In this document: positions 43,422-55,200 of the stretch, one piece after another
How the letters are laid out: the number at the start of each line of letters is the position of its first letter
Position numbering within the stretch: the first letter of the stretch is position 1
DNA from: Tribonema minus
Lineage: Eukaryota > Sar > Xanthophyceae > Tribonematales > Tribonemataceae
Direction: 5' to 3'
DNA: 64,000 nt
Assembly (NCBI GenBank): GCA_017506865.1
Contig: JAFCMP010000501.1
Location: 558,001-622,000, forward strand
Program-made: the position numbers and the translations under genes
Notes under the pieces: generated by a model
Told to the model about the DNA's origin: nothing
The model's input: the letters and a program-made list of their open reading frames with translations, nothing else
Database searches by the model: none

Positions 43422-46400
43422 TCACTGTTGAGCAGCGCGCGGCGACTGCAGCAGCAGCGGGCGCGCCAGCTCGCCAGCCTCATCGCTCACCAGAGGAACG
43501 CGCCGTGCGCCGTTCTGCGCCGCGGCGCTGTTCCGCAGCACCTTCCGCCGCTGCAGCGCGTACGCCGCCCCCAGATACACGCACGACCACAGCAGCCACA
43601 GCGCCACCACCATCAGCACGCGCTGCAGCCCCGGCCGCTCCTTCACGCACTCCTGCGAAGAGGCCCCCAGCGGAGCGCTGCTGCCGGCGTAACTGTCAGC
43701 GTAACTGTCAGCGGCGCCGGCGACGCAGTGCGGCGCCCAGCGGTCCTTGAGCGCGCCCACGATGATGGGGCTCGGCACGTCACCGAAGAGGTGAAGTCCG
43801 AGCGTGTTGAGCGCTAGCGCGAATGAGCGGTGCTGCGCCGCCACGCTGAGCATCAGCGCCACGTTGATGAGGCTCGTGGCCATGAAGAGGCACAGGCAGC
43901 CCAGGAAGAGGCACGCGAGGAACGGCAGGCGGCCCGCTGTCGCTGCCAGGCCTGCGCATTCGTGTCGAGACAACAGGATGGAGGTCAGTGCTCACATGAC
44001 AGAAAGGATGTCAGTGCTCAGTAAAGACGACCACTAGGTAGGTGATCACAAGGTGGTCACACGCACCAGCGAGTAGTGAGCAGGTTGCGAGACAGTAAGC
44101 GATTGCAATGGACGGGTTAGGGTTAGGGTGTGGATTAGATACAGAAGCACAGCACCCAGTGACAAAGAGACACGCATGTGTGTGTGCTGTAAATCGGCAC
44201 GTACAGGCACATGCCATCATTGGCAGGTACATGCGCACAGTACTTGGCAGCGGAGGATCTGCCCCTGTAGGTCTGTGCGAATCCAGCTGCCGCCAGCAAG
44301 TGCAAAGGCAGTAGTCACCCACAAATGTTGTCACGTGGTCCTGTGCTCTCTGACGCGAAGGACAAACACGACACATGGAATGGTCCACTGCTTGTATCAT
44401 ATATGAGCTGCGCATTCGCCACAGCAGACGCACATGCACGCATCACTTCAACGGCATCACTCACTTCCGATAATGACAAACACCGTTGCGACGCACACCA
44501 TCGCCCACACATTCCCCAGCACCATGAGCAGCTTGGCCCCCTCCTCCACCCCCGCCAGCCTGTCGATCAGCCGACCCCCCGCAGGCGTCCCCGCTATCCC
44601 CGCAGCAGCGACCAGCGCGCCGAACGCCGCCGACGCCGCCTGTTCCGTGGAGAACAGTCCCAGGGACACGATGATGCCCGCGCCGAACGTGGACAGGCTG
44701 ATGAGCACTGCCACTATCGCGGCGTAGCTCATCACCACGCACACAAAGATGGGCCGTGACAGCACCGCTCGCGCCTCCTGCTGCCACGTGGGGGGCGTTC
44801 CCCCCGCCCCCCCTCAACCCCCTGCCCCTCCCCCCCCTCCACCCCCTGCCCCGCCCCCCCTTTCTCCCCCTCCAGCCGGGGAACGTGTGCCAGGTCCCCC
44901 TCGCCGTCATACCCCTGCAGGTATAGGGCTGCGCTTACTGGCTCCGGGGCACTGGAGGTTGGGCTCAGGAGCTTGAAACCGCCGACATGCACGGATGCTT
45001 TCTGGCCAATCGGATGTGATGATAGGGAGAAGATGGCAGCGATCAGCGGCAGCATGACTGGCACCTCCAGCCAGTACGCTCCGCTCCAGCTCAGGCGCGA
45101 GTGGGCCAGCAGGCTGCCGTAGATGTAGCCCAGGGCTGCAGCGCCGAACAGAAACATCATGCAACATGAACGAGTGAGCGAATGGACTGAAATTGGACGT
45201 AACAGACGACCCAGAAGTGAGGTCAGAACCATGGCCAACAGAACAAGGTTACGGACTGCTGCTGGGCTTGGTTTGATGCACCTTGTGGCGCACAGTCATT
45301 GTTGATTAAGGCTGCCGCGACTACATGCACCGGGGCGCCGCTTGCAGTCACACACAGGCCTACTTGAAGATACATGCATGCCTTGTCATGCCAAAGGGTA
45401 GGATTAGGGCTAACATCGAGTACAGCACAAGCAAAAAGTGGTTCACATAGAGCAATCTTGAGCACCAGCAAGCCACCAGTATGTAGTGCAAAGAGTGCTG
45501 CTTGCTGACCATGTGGCCTCCATGGTATGTATGTATACCTGTGCCCACTGGAATGGCAGTAAAGTACAGGGCCAGCCACTTGCCGCCCTCATGTGGTGCC
45601 GCATTGTCCAGGATGATGGGCGGAACCACACAGGTGAAGCTGCGAAGTAGAGAGGCGTACATCGTGGTAAAGGTGAGGGCTAACACAGCGTTCTGCTGAT
45701 TTATGCTTGAAGTTGCAGCGGCAGATGTTGGAGCACAATGTTCAACATGCTCCACAGAAGCCAAGCAGCCTGCGCCGGCAGAAATGACCTGCCCATGCTG
45801 CATGCTGCTCAGCTGCGCTTTGTTCCACACATACACTTTTAAGTGTAAAGAGGCGCTTGACTCATGATAGTCACTCATTGGCTGCCTGACAATACCTCCT
45901 TATGGAGGCCTGAGTGTGCGGCGGCAGCGCACTCTGTCTTCACGTTGTGTACCCATGGCAACTATTTGATGGTAGCGGCACTCATAACCATTGCAATAGG
46001 TCAGCATTACTGTGTATTGTGTGTTACAGCAGCATACACAATGCAGCAAAAGCTGCCAGAAGCTGACCCGATGACATTCAGACGACGTGCACGCAAAGTT
46101 CGAGCCCCTGTCGTGCTGCGGTTGAAGTGTGACTCCTGATATGCACGCGCAAAATGACAGTCAGGTGCACAACAGATGTTGCAGTGATGTAAGTGAGAGC
46201 AACCCAGCCCACCGACACATCACAGCTACAATCTGATCGGTGGTCATGTCTGCTGACTCGTGCCGTGCAGTGCGGCAGGAACACCAACACACGATGGCAT
46301 GGAATTCATTGCCCATGGTCTGCCCTGCACATGGGACTGCAGTACAGCTCTTCCGCACCTGGAAGTCAGCATGAACTCAGTGGCGAACTCCCCTAAGGAG

Positions 46401-46966
46401 TCCCCTTCACTGCTATGTTGCACGCGCAAAAGACTCGGCTAGCAATAAACCATTTGCATCGCTCAACTGCCGTCGCCATCATCGCACCTCGCTTCTCCAA
46501 CCCCCGTCAGCAGCCTAGCACAGAACAGGAACCAGAAGCTCCCGATGTACTCCGCCGCGCCAGTGAGCAGCAGCGCCGCCGCAAACACAATCAGTCCCAC
46601 CCCAATGAGCTTGAAGGCGTTGTAGTAGTGAGTCAAGTGGGCGAAGACGAGGGTGCTGGCCGCGAACCCCAGAATAAATGCGCTCTGCAGCAGCCCCAGA
46701 AACACATCCGGCGTGCTGGTGTTGAGAGAATCCTCGATGAACTCGTTGATCTCTTGACTGCAGCCAGGGAGGATGCCTCTGTCCAGAAAAATCATCATGT
46801 TGGTTGCTGTGAGGAGCAGAAACACGTTGCTCCCCCGCAAGGCGCATCGCTCCTGGCAGCACAGCGAAGCCGACACTGATGCTGCAGCTGGCCCATCGAG
46901 GAGGTCGCTGGATGAGCGGCGCGACGGGCTGCTGTTGCTCAAGCTGGTGCCAATGCCGGGCTCCAT
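43422..46966 (-). CDS. Spinster-like major facilitator transporter
   Basis: Exons: 46966-46488, 45639-45539, 45135 to about 44465 (with a frame problem), 43951-43422. Spinster proteins are 12-helix MFS carriers of lipids such as lysophospholipids and sphingosine phosphate, often lysosomal or vacuolar. Seen here: a hydrophilic Ser-rich N-terminus, TATNMMIFLDRGILPGCSQEI in helix 1, an acidic loop, AFILGFAASTLVFAHL, and RLLTGVGEASFTCVVPPIILDN, the MFS GVGEAS motif split by intron 1. Next come LYFTAIPVGTALGYIYGSLLA, EVPVMLPLIAAIF, then after a central loop LSRPIFVCVVMSYAAIVAVL, FGALVAAAGIAGTPAGGRLID and MATSLINVALMLSV, and a final helix near ALWLLWSCVYLGAAYAL. The central loop is Gly/Glu-rich, coded by G-tracts at 44790-44890. 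The frame after this loop differs from the frame before it, meaning either a G-tract indel or a small intron I could not place. Substrate unknown. Confidence 0.82.
44114..44128. repeat. interstitial telomere-like GGGTTAGGGTTAGGG
   Basis: Two and a half units of TTAGGG in an intron of the MFS gene. A similar CCCTAACCCTAACC occurs at 62985-62998 and single CCCTAAC units elsewhere (for example 19384 and 27910). Confidence 0.85.
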
Positions 46967-47336
46967 GGTTACTTACAGGCAGCTGCTAATACAGTATGCT
47001 GGCCGCACCGCAGCTCCCATGTTTGTTTGGGCCGGCAAAATGATCTGGTGGGTGTCGAGATGGAGTCAGTGCGTGATTGCTGAGCTCCAAGCCAGCTAGC
47101 GTTGTTCGGATCCTCCACACTACGTAAGCCTCTTCAGTCAAACTTCAAGATCCTGTTGAACAATTGGTTGAAGTCGTGTATCAGGAGCCCGAGCAGAGCT
47201 GTGCAGTGAGCGTTGCGCAAGGAGCAGCGCAGCTACTGTGCTTCTTGTGAACCAGCCGGCGGCGCAGGTTCATAGCGATTTAAAGCAGCACAAGGCAATT
47301 GCGAGAAGGCAGCAAGCAGCTCTGGCGTACACGGCC
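46967..47336. promoter_or_regulatory. divergent promoter region, MFS transporter / RS zinc-finger
   Basis: 370 bp separate the two start codons. Motif copies lie at about 47139-47176 (caaacttcaagatcctgttgaacaattggttgaagtcg read in two parts), similar to the other divergent spacers. Confidence 0.5.
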
Positions 47337-48242
47337 ATGGAGGCAAGAAACCGTGACGACGAAAGCCAAACCGCCAGGTAAAAACTTACAGCGTCATAAA
47401 TCATGACTGCGAGTACGATCGCCCACTTGTTGCTTTATGCGGCGTTGAACATCCTGAAGAGCAAAGCGTCGAGAGTCTCTGCCTCTGTACACAGTCCGCG
47501 GACGCACAGCTCACCATCCACCTCGCAATAGTGCACTCAATTGCTGCGCCGGTCGCTTTCACGCAGCAGAGGCCGCAGCAGGAGCCGGAGCGCGGCCAGG
47601 ACCCGCAACGGCGATGGGGGGGTGCAAAGCAGACGTAAGCGGAGCGCTAGCATCAGCAGCAGCAGAAGTCGGGAGCGACAGCGCCAAAAGAAGAAGAAAA
47701 GCAAGTCATCAAAGAAGAGCAAGAAGAAAAGGAGCCGCAGCAAGTCCACTAGCAGTAGCAGCAGTGACAGCAGCAGCAGCAGCAGTAGTGCATCAAGAGA
47801 CCGCAAGAAGCGATCGAAGCGGCGAAAAAAGAGCAGCTCAAAGCGAAGCAGGGACAAGCAACGCAGCACAAGCGATGTTGAGCATCAGCTACCTCCTGTA
47901 AACGCCCAGACAGTACATGCAACTGAGCAGTACGATGAAGCAGAGCCATCACCACCGGCAGTAGCTGAAGATGCGCAGCAAAGTGAGGACCAACAGCAGC
48001 TGCCAAAGCCGAAGGCGTCCAAGACTTCTTTTTTCGCTCAGCTAGCAGCAGAAGAGGCAAAGAAGGGGCCCGTTGGTACCATCCATGCTGAGGCAAAAAC
48101 GGTGTATGCCACTAGTAAGACTCTGAAAGTGGCCCAGACCAGCGACAAATGGGAGTGCCCCAAGTGCGGCAAAGAGCAGAACAAGAACAACGTAACATGC
48201 GAGAGCTGCGGTGGCTTGAAACGGCTCTCCACATGGCGATAG
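47337..48242 (+). CDS. RS-rich protein with RanBP2-type zinc finger
   Basis: Two exons: 47337-47377 (MEARNRDDESQTA) and 47567-48242, joined in phase 2 (GTAAAA...ACGCAG), 238 aa. Residues 14-125 are an Arg/Ser/Lys-rich domain (RGRSRSRS, then SKSSKKSKKKRSRSKS, poly-Ser and KKRSKRRKK), typical of splicing regulators that concentrate in nuclear speckles. After an acidic and Gln-rich linker comes TSFFAQLAAEEAKK. The C-terminus has WECPKCGKEQNKNNVTCESCG (Trp209, Cys211/214/225/228), the W-x-C-x2-C-x10-C-x2-C zinc finger of RanBP2 type. In ZRANB2 such fingers bind single-stranded RNA at GGU, so a role in splice-site choice is likely but inferred. The small first exon is supported only by splice sites and phase. 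The gene is otherwise intact. The poly-Ser part rests on AGC microsatellite-like DNA. Confidence 0.8.
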
Positions 48243-49239
48243 CCTTGTGCAGCGCAGTCTCACAGCAACCCATTCATAACACTAAGCACATACCACGTGT
48301 GCAACAGTGGCTATTTAGGCAACCCTTTGACGTGTTTCATGCATGGCAATGCATGCTGGCATCATGCTGATCTTGCTGGACGTGGCAGCGCCATCTGCCG
48401 ACGTGCAGCAGTCCATCAAAATTTGAAGGCGCATTGATATTGCCATCACAAACTGGGCTAATGTGTTGCCTAGGCCATGACACTGTTTGCATCTCGATGG
48501 CTTTCTGCCCCAAGGTCTCGTTGTTGTCATATGCATGTTCGATGGTAGCGTTGTCAAATGCAGCGTCTGGTACATCACATAATTTTCATGTGTAAATGTG
48601 TGTGTAGTCATGTATGCCGAATGCGTCAATGCGAGGGTCATGTGGTTGAGTAGTTTGGCATGGCTGCGATTGCCAGCATGTGATGCATCGATCAGAGAGT
48701 TGCTGATCTCTTCTGCCACAACACAGTGTGCACACATCGCCTCACGAAAGGATCAACCAGCACAAGCTGCTCTTTGTTTCTCTTCTATTTGGAACAGACT
48801 TCTGAGCACAGCACTGATCCCAGGCTTGGGCTTGACGGGCAGCAATCTTCTGGTCTCTCTGCTGAATTAAAAAAAGAGGAGCGTCACCTCGTGCCAAATG
48901 CCAAGCTCAACTCAACTGGTTTTTTCTCGTGGGTCGGGCACGCCAAGCCTCGTTCAGACCGAGTCCAAAGTGGGCGTCAGTAGCCCTGCTGCTACGATCA
49001 GGATATGGCAGCGCGTAGTGCATGCGCTCTATGCGTCAACGGGTTCCGCCATCCCTGTTCGTTGCTGCTCGGCGATCCAAAGAACTGCAACGCTCTCACT
49101 GTGCGATTGGGGCATGGCGCTTGAGAACGGGAATGGACTTCGGAAGTTGACTTACTGGAGCGGTAGCGCATGGCAGAGATGGCCACAACACGGCAATCAC
49201 TCTGCAGACCAGACACAGGACTGATTCGTCTCTGCAACA
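48243..49239. other. intergenic region, nothing recognised
   Basis: It separates the RS zinc-finger gene from the secreted Ser/Pro-rich gene, both on the + strand. No coding exon, repeat or RNA gene was recognised. The ORFs here lack motifs. Confidence 0.5.
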
Positions 49240-50488
49240 ATGAAGCTTAGCCTCCTTCTCGCGAGCATCAGCGTGGCGCTGCTGGCATCCCGTGTGCAGG
49301 CTACTAGTGGAAGCGGTAGCTCCAGCGGCAGTAGCAGCGGCAGTAGCAGCAGCAGCAGCAGCAGCAGCGGCAGCAGCAGCAGCAGCAGCAGCAGCGGCCA
49401 CCATGGCCACCACCGCGAAGACGTCTTCTGCCCGTTCTTCGACCTGGTGAGTGTGTGGCATCAACGCAAGACCACCTGCGTAGATCCAAGTGGGGTTTAC
49501 ACAGTTGTATTGTAGGCGGCATTGCCCTTGAGTGTTCTCCTGTTGCGCAGCGCCATTCAGGCTTTGATTGTTAGACTGGGGGATCATGCCTTGCTTTCTG
49601 ATGCACCAGGCCTAGACCTATGCAGCTTTATATTCAAGCGACATGTTTTTTACATGGCTCGCAGCCTGTCAAGACATTCACTCGTTCTATAAAACATAAC
49701 ATCAGTCGACTCCACACACAAATGTACTCAGCCAGCCCTACAGCGCAAGCTCCTCACTGCTGACGCTTCTCGGCGCCCCATGTCAGAATACCATAGCCGC
49801 AAATGAGGTCCCATTCCACATAGACGTTCATGCCAAATCACCACAGCTGCATTCATCAAATGCATCGTCATCTCATGTGCTGCATGTGCAACACCCGCCA
49901 TGCTTGAATTCGTGATGCACACTTGGCATGCGAGCCCCTGCAACAGTTCCATACTTTCATTGAACCGTACTCACTCTTACTTGCCTCACCCACCCTCTCT
50001 CTATTCTTGCCTCACAGATGGCAACGGTCATCTGCCCGCCGCTGCCCCCCACGGGCCTCTTCCCGCCGACCATCTTCCCTGGCCCCTACGTCGCCCCCCC
50101 CTTCCCCATCGGCCCCCCCATCCCCCCCATCCCGCCCCCCGGCATCTCCAGCGTCGGGCCCTCCAGCCCCTCTGTGAGCTCTGCCAGCCCTAGCGGCTCT
50201 GTCAGCTCCGCTGGCCCGAGCTCAGTCAGCGGCCCCAGCTCAATAAGCGGTCCTGGCCCTATTGGCGTGGGGCCCATCCCCCCTGGCATCGGCCCCCTCA
50301 TCCCCGGCGACTTCCCCCCCCTGGAGCCCGCGTTCTGCTACTTCTGGAACTTCAAGTGCTCGCCGATGCGCCGCACGCGGCACCACCCCCACAAGGACGA
50401 CTGCCTGTACCTTGCGCCCGCCGCCGCGGTGGGCTGGGGGGGGCCCTTTTTTGGCAAGTGGTTTGTAGACAACTGCGGCCACTTCTAA
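49240..50488 (+). CDS. secreted Ser/Pro-rich protein with GHHGHH motif
   Basis: Two exons joined in phase 0: 49240-49446 and 50018-50488 (GTGAGT...CTCACAG), 225 aa. Residues 1-21 are a clean signal peptide (MKLSLLLASISVALLASRVQA). Then follow about 30 residues of Ser/Gly repeats coded by an AGC/GGC microsatellite, a GHHGHHRED cluster, FCPFFDL, a Pro/Gly/Ile/Phe region (PPTGLFPPTIFPGPYVAPPF) and a Ser/Pro/Gly stretch. It closes with a Cys-containing module (FCYFWNFKCSPMRR, HHPHKDDC, WFVDNCGHF). Six Cys in all suggest disulfides in an extracellular protein. The composition points to a cell-wall or matrix glycoprotein. His clusters near both ends could bind metal. No known family is recognised. 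The second exon's antisense ORFs are shadows of its GC-rich repeats. Confidence 0.75.
49310..49402. repeat. AGC/GGC trinucleotide microsatellite, coding
   Basis: A run of agc, agt and ggc codons encoding Ser/Gly in exon 1 of the secreted protein gene, a likely site of length variation. Confidence 0.85.
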
Positions 50489-52296
50489 GTGTCATTTCGG
50501 TGCCTTGCCGATAGTAGCGTGCGGTGCAGCGTACGAGCGGTAGCAGCGCTCGGCAGGGCGGTTGCAGGCACACGCAGGTGCAGGGTTGTGCGTGTTTTTG
50601 ATACTCAGGAATGAGGCAGCAAGGAAATTGGCTATGTACCATGTCACAGGGAGGGAGACGTTGCAGCCAGTGGGGCGACCGCACACCGCGCCCTCAGTGC
50701 GTAGCTAGACGGCGCCGCATATGCCACGGGTGTGCACACATCCATTGATCACCAGCGTCCAAAGCAGAACGTCGAGCAGCCGTGTGTTGAAGCGAGCTAG
50801 GGGGTAGCAGCTGTTGAGAATCACTGCGTGCGGCCTGTGCACGACGTGACACGCCTTTGAGGTCTCTAGCATGCGCGCGCGTGCTGGTGTCTGTCTTTGG
50901 CACGCAAGCATATGCATATATGTCCTATACTGCACCCTTGCACCCTCATGTGCAGGGTGTTCCAGACTTGCTGCTTCGATCAATGCAGACATCCGTTTCC
51001 GGTCCAACACTGCGGCTTGCGCCCTCGTGTCTACTGCCATGCCTGCCTCTGCGTGCTTTTTGTTTGCCTGGATGCTAGTATGCGTCTTCGCATGTGCTGC
51101 CTGCTCGGTATCAGCATGGATGCTAGTGCGTCATTGAATGTGTCAGGTAGAAATTAATGTTGTTCAGGTGGTATACAAGTACTAGTAGCAGCATGTGCAA
51201 TGCATCGACACAACTGCGCGCGCTAGTCAGTTGTCATACATGCTGCTTGTATCATGCCCGAGGTATGTAGAGCAGGTGTTTGACACTTGACAAGCAGGCT
51301 GTACTGTACTTAGTGCACTCACAACTGCCTTACATGTGCCCGTACTTGCGTTGTAATTCACTTCAAAAGTTGTGTTCGATTGCACCTGCAAAGATGGGAG
51401 TCTCGATCAGCCCATGTGGAACGCTTTTTTTGCATTGATAATCTGTGCCAACCGTGTTGGGTGCTGACTTGGGATGTAGCAAAGTTGTCGCTTTCAACAA
51501 GTGTTTGCAGCGCGTACTGTAGTTGAGTGAGATGGTGCTTATATTATCAGCGTCATGATTCATTCATGAACGCATGGTGCAAAACGGCCCTTGTTATTTG
51601 GCTCTAGGGTGTCCCCGTTCACGTCAATGTGCCATTACAACAGGAGTGTTCGTCCAAGCTTCAAGATGCGCCAGCAGTCTGATATGTTGATGAATATTGG
51701 CAAATCACATGTTGCGGGTGCTACAAACGTCGCCAAACTAACCGGCATGTATTGTTGGTCCGTGAGCACATAGTTGTGCTGCACATACCTGCCCGCACAC
51801 ATGCCACTACCATGTACTTCGTACTCAATGATTCTAGAGTCACGCGCTGAGAGCGATGGGAACTTTGTAGCCACATTTCAGTGTTTCTTGCAAGGAGCAT
51901 TCGCATACGCATGGCGCACGAAGCACTCAAGAGGCCGCAAACAATCTCAAACCTGAGGCAGGCTGCTGGGACTATGTAGGAGTGTGTAAGGAAGTACAGA
52001 TCATCATAGCAAACATGCATTATCCTACAACCATATCGGAAGTCACCGGTTGTGAAGGTCACCCTGACAGAAAATTAGCGCTCATGCTCAGCTCAGGACA
52101 GCAAGCTTAAGCCAGAGGAACACGGCATGCATACACAAAACAGCGTCAACCTTTGTATATTTCTATCATGTGGTATCGGTGCTGCTTTTGCACGCCCGTT
52201 GTGACATGCCGCCGCTGTGTCTGTTGTACACCTCTTCATGACTGACTGTAAACAGTAAATGTCCTGCTGACAAACACCCCCTCTATACCCCCTTGA
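50489..52296. other. convergent intergenic region, nothing recognised
   Basis: It lies between the stop of the secreted protein gene and the stop of the pentapeptide gene. It contains only short ORFs without motifs (for example 50857-51157, three overlapping frames). No repeats above a few units were seen. Confidence 0.5.
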
Positions 52297-55200
52297 TCAC
52301 CGGCATCCGGCTGACTCCTTGGTAGGGGCGCCAGTAACAGGGTTCTCTCCCTTGAGCGTAGGATTCTTGCACAGGCTTTTCAGGTCAAAGTCCCCCATTG
52401 CGGCCTCAGTGAAGTCCTGTGCCGGGTAATGCACAGGTAGCAATTGCTTAAAGTGAGCGACTTCAAAGCGAGCTCTGCACGCAGTGTGACTGCGCAGCAT
52501 GGACATTGGGCCAGCGCAACGACATCGTGCAAAGGGGTTGACAGCAGCATGAAAACGAGCATCATACAACTTGCTCAATAGGCAGCAATTCAGATTGTTG
52601 AATATGTGCATGCTGAGGCATGCCATTCTTCAAGAACAGCAGAGATTTGAAGCTGTGCCATTGCAGAGAAGCGGCAGTGAGGTGGATGACTCAAACAGCA
52701 CCAAGCGTTGAAACACTGGCACGGATTGATCAGTTGCGTTTCATAACTGTGCTCATGGTTATGTTGTGTGTACATGCATGTGTTCAGGGTGCATGCTGCA
52801 CTGGTGCAGGTTGCTGTAGGTGTAGCCACTTCAACCCCCAAGGCTTGCACTGTTGCTCGGCAAATCATAACAAGAACTATGCCGTAACTGCAAATGACAG
52901 ATCCCTTTAGCTGCGGTTTCATGGTCCACAAACATGGAACTTCACAGGGTACCTACATAGCACGCCAGGTATAGGTATGTATGCACTTACCGCATTCTCC
53001 AGATCTGCACCCACAAAGCTTGTGCTGGTCAGCACGGCGTTCTGCAGGAAGCAGCAAGGCAGAAATGACACAAAATGTGGTTGAATGTGACTGAAAGTCA
53101 ACTTGAAGTTCCATCCTGACAGCCCGACAATTGTCACGGAAACTCAGCTCCTGGTGTTGTAGCCTGTCTGTTCCAGCTTGGAGCAACAGATCCAAGAGCA
53201 GTGTATCAGTGAATGACCAACTACGAGCCTAGAGCAGTGTATCAGTGACTGACCAACTACGAGCCTAAGCCAACTGCGCAACTCGCGCGGCGCTAGGCGA
53301 ATGACCTCAGTGCTGCTGCCACACAGCTCATTGCAAAAGCGCTGTAAGCCTGTGCGGCAGAAGCTGTAAAGCTGACAGTGGTGCTGAACTGCATGCTTCA
53401 CAACACTCCTGGCACTGCAAAGTTGTCATGAAACTTTGCCAAACGAGTCCCCATGAGATGGGCCGCTCACTTTAAAACAAGTGAGTGAGAGCTCGACCGA
53501 ATCATTTCTCAAAGGTTCGATACACGTGCGCAGCGCTCCCGTCTGGATGTCACCTAATGCTGTTGTCAAAGACCCTTGAAACCCTTGCCTGGGCCAAGGC
53601 AGGACACTCATCAAAAAAATGGGATTCGAAGGTATGCATCCCTGCTGTTGATCGAGTACCTACATACCTGAAAGATGACGCCTCTCATGGAAGAGCCATC
53701 AAATGACACACGGTCCACAATGGCGTTGGTGAAGTCCGCGCCATCAAATTTAGAATTCTGAGGTAGACAGGAGAAAAGGGAGAGCAACCATAGTGCACGT
53801 GGCATGAGGAGTCATGTCGCTCGTCGCTGCTGACATTGCACTCAGGAGAAATGCCATCATATGTGTGCACGTCCTTTTTCTGACAAAAAGGTTCCTGCAA
53901 GTTCAACTTGGAGCCGGCCATGCAGGGTGCAGTCATGGGTGCAGTCGGCCTGGTGGAGCCGCTGTGTTCTGTCATCGGTTGTTGTGTGAAAGCCCATGTT
54001 GGCGCCAGGCATTACGGCATAGCAAATTGGGCCTATAGCTAGGGTTGGCACATTGCGTATATTTGGATTTTGCATACCCGCATATATACGTATTTTTGGC
54101 GTACAATACGTATATACTGCGTATATTAGCGTATCTGACAAAGCCAAATCTCGCTACGACGACTTGTCGTCTTTAGATTTCTCTGAAACCAGGTGCATTC
54201 GAACGGGCTCAGGGTGCTGATTACAGACATGCAGACACTAGAAATAATTGCCTTCATAGAGTGTCATCAGAGCAACACTTGAAGTGTGGGATTTTCTTGA
54301 AGTTGGCCGAAATGCCAAAAGAAGCTTGGTTACGGCCTGAGTGCGCCGACCGCATGGTGCCGCTGAAAAGCTGCGCCTCGTCAGAGGGCAGCGTGTCTGT
54401 CAGCATGTGCAGCGACTCCCTTCCCATCGTCCTCTTCCACATCACCGACAGAACAAGCCGTGAAGGCTCATGCAGGCTCTGCTGGCCAGGTGCGAAGCTG
54501 CCTGAGCCACTGAATTGCCAAGTTCAGGCTGTGCAGGCGCCTTCTGTGGCTTGAGACCACCGCTCAGCCCTGCCTTTCCGCTTCTGGCCCCCAGATAGCC
54601 CTAGCCACCTTACCCTTGGCATGCGCTGGGCCACAGGCAGCGCTCGTGAGCACCACAGCGGTGCAAAAGCGTATACGCGAATATACGCCCCGTTTCGGCG
54701 TCTACGCGTATATATACGCGTATGTACCAATATACCGTATATATACTATCTACGCACATGCCAACCCTACCTATAGCACATGAGGGCTGAAGCATGCAGT
54801 GCGAGGCATCGCGGCATAGCATCACCCCAATGTGAGCGTTCCTTTAGGCCAGCACCTTGCAGACCTTCATGTATGTACTTGTGAAGATGTATAATTTATG
54901 GAGTTGTATCCATGAAGGTCCCACCAGGCGACGACTTTTTGTATATACATGTCTCGTGGATAAACTTCAACCACAACTTGACTTGTGATCAAAAGGTTGT
55001 GTGGGACAGCGATGCATGCAGCAGCTTGAGCTCTGCAACATCCCCCCCAGTTCAGACACCAGCTGTGCTGCTACACACCTCAGCCATCCCAGCCTTGCTG
55101 CATATGTTCTGATCTGCTCTGTAATGTGTACGATATGTCGACGTGCAGCCTGCACCGCACTGCTGAGCATAATGAAACGGCACTTGTATTGCAAGGTATG

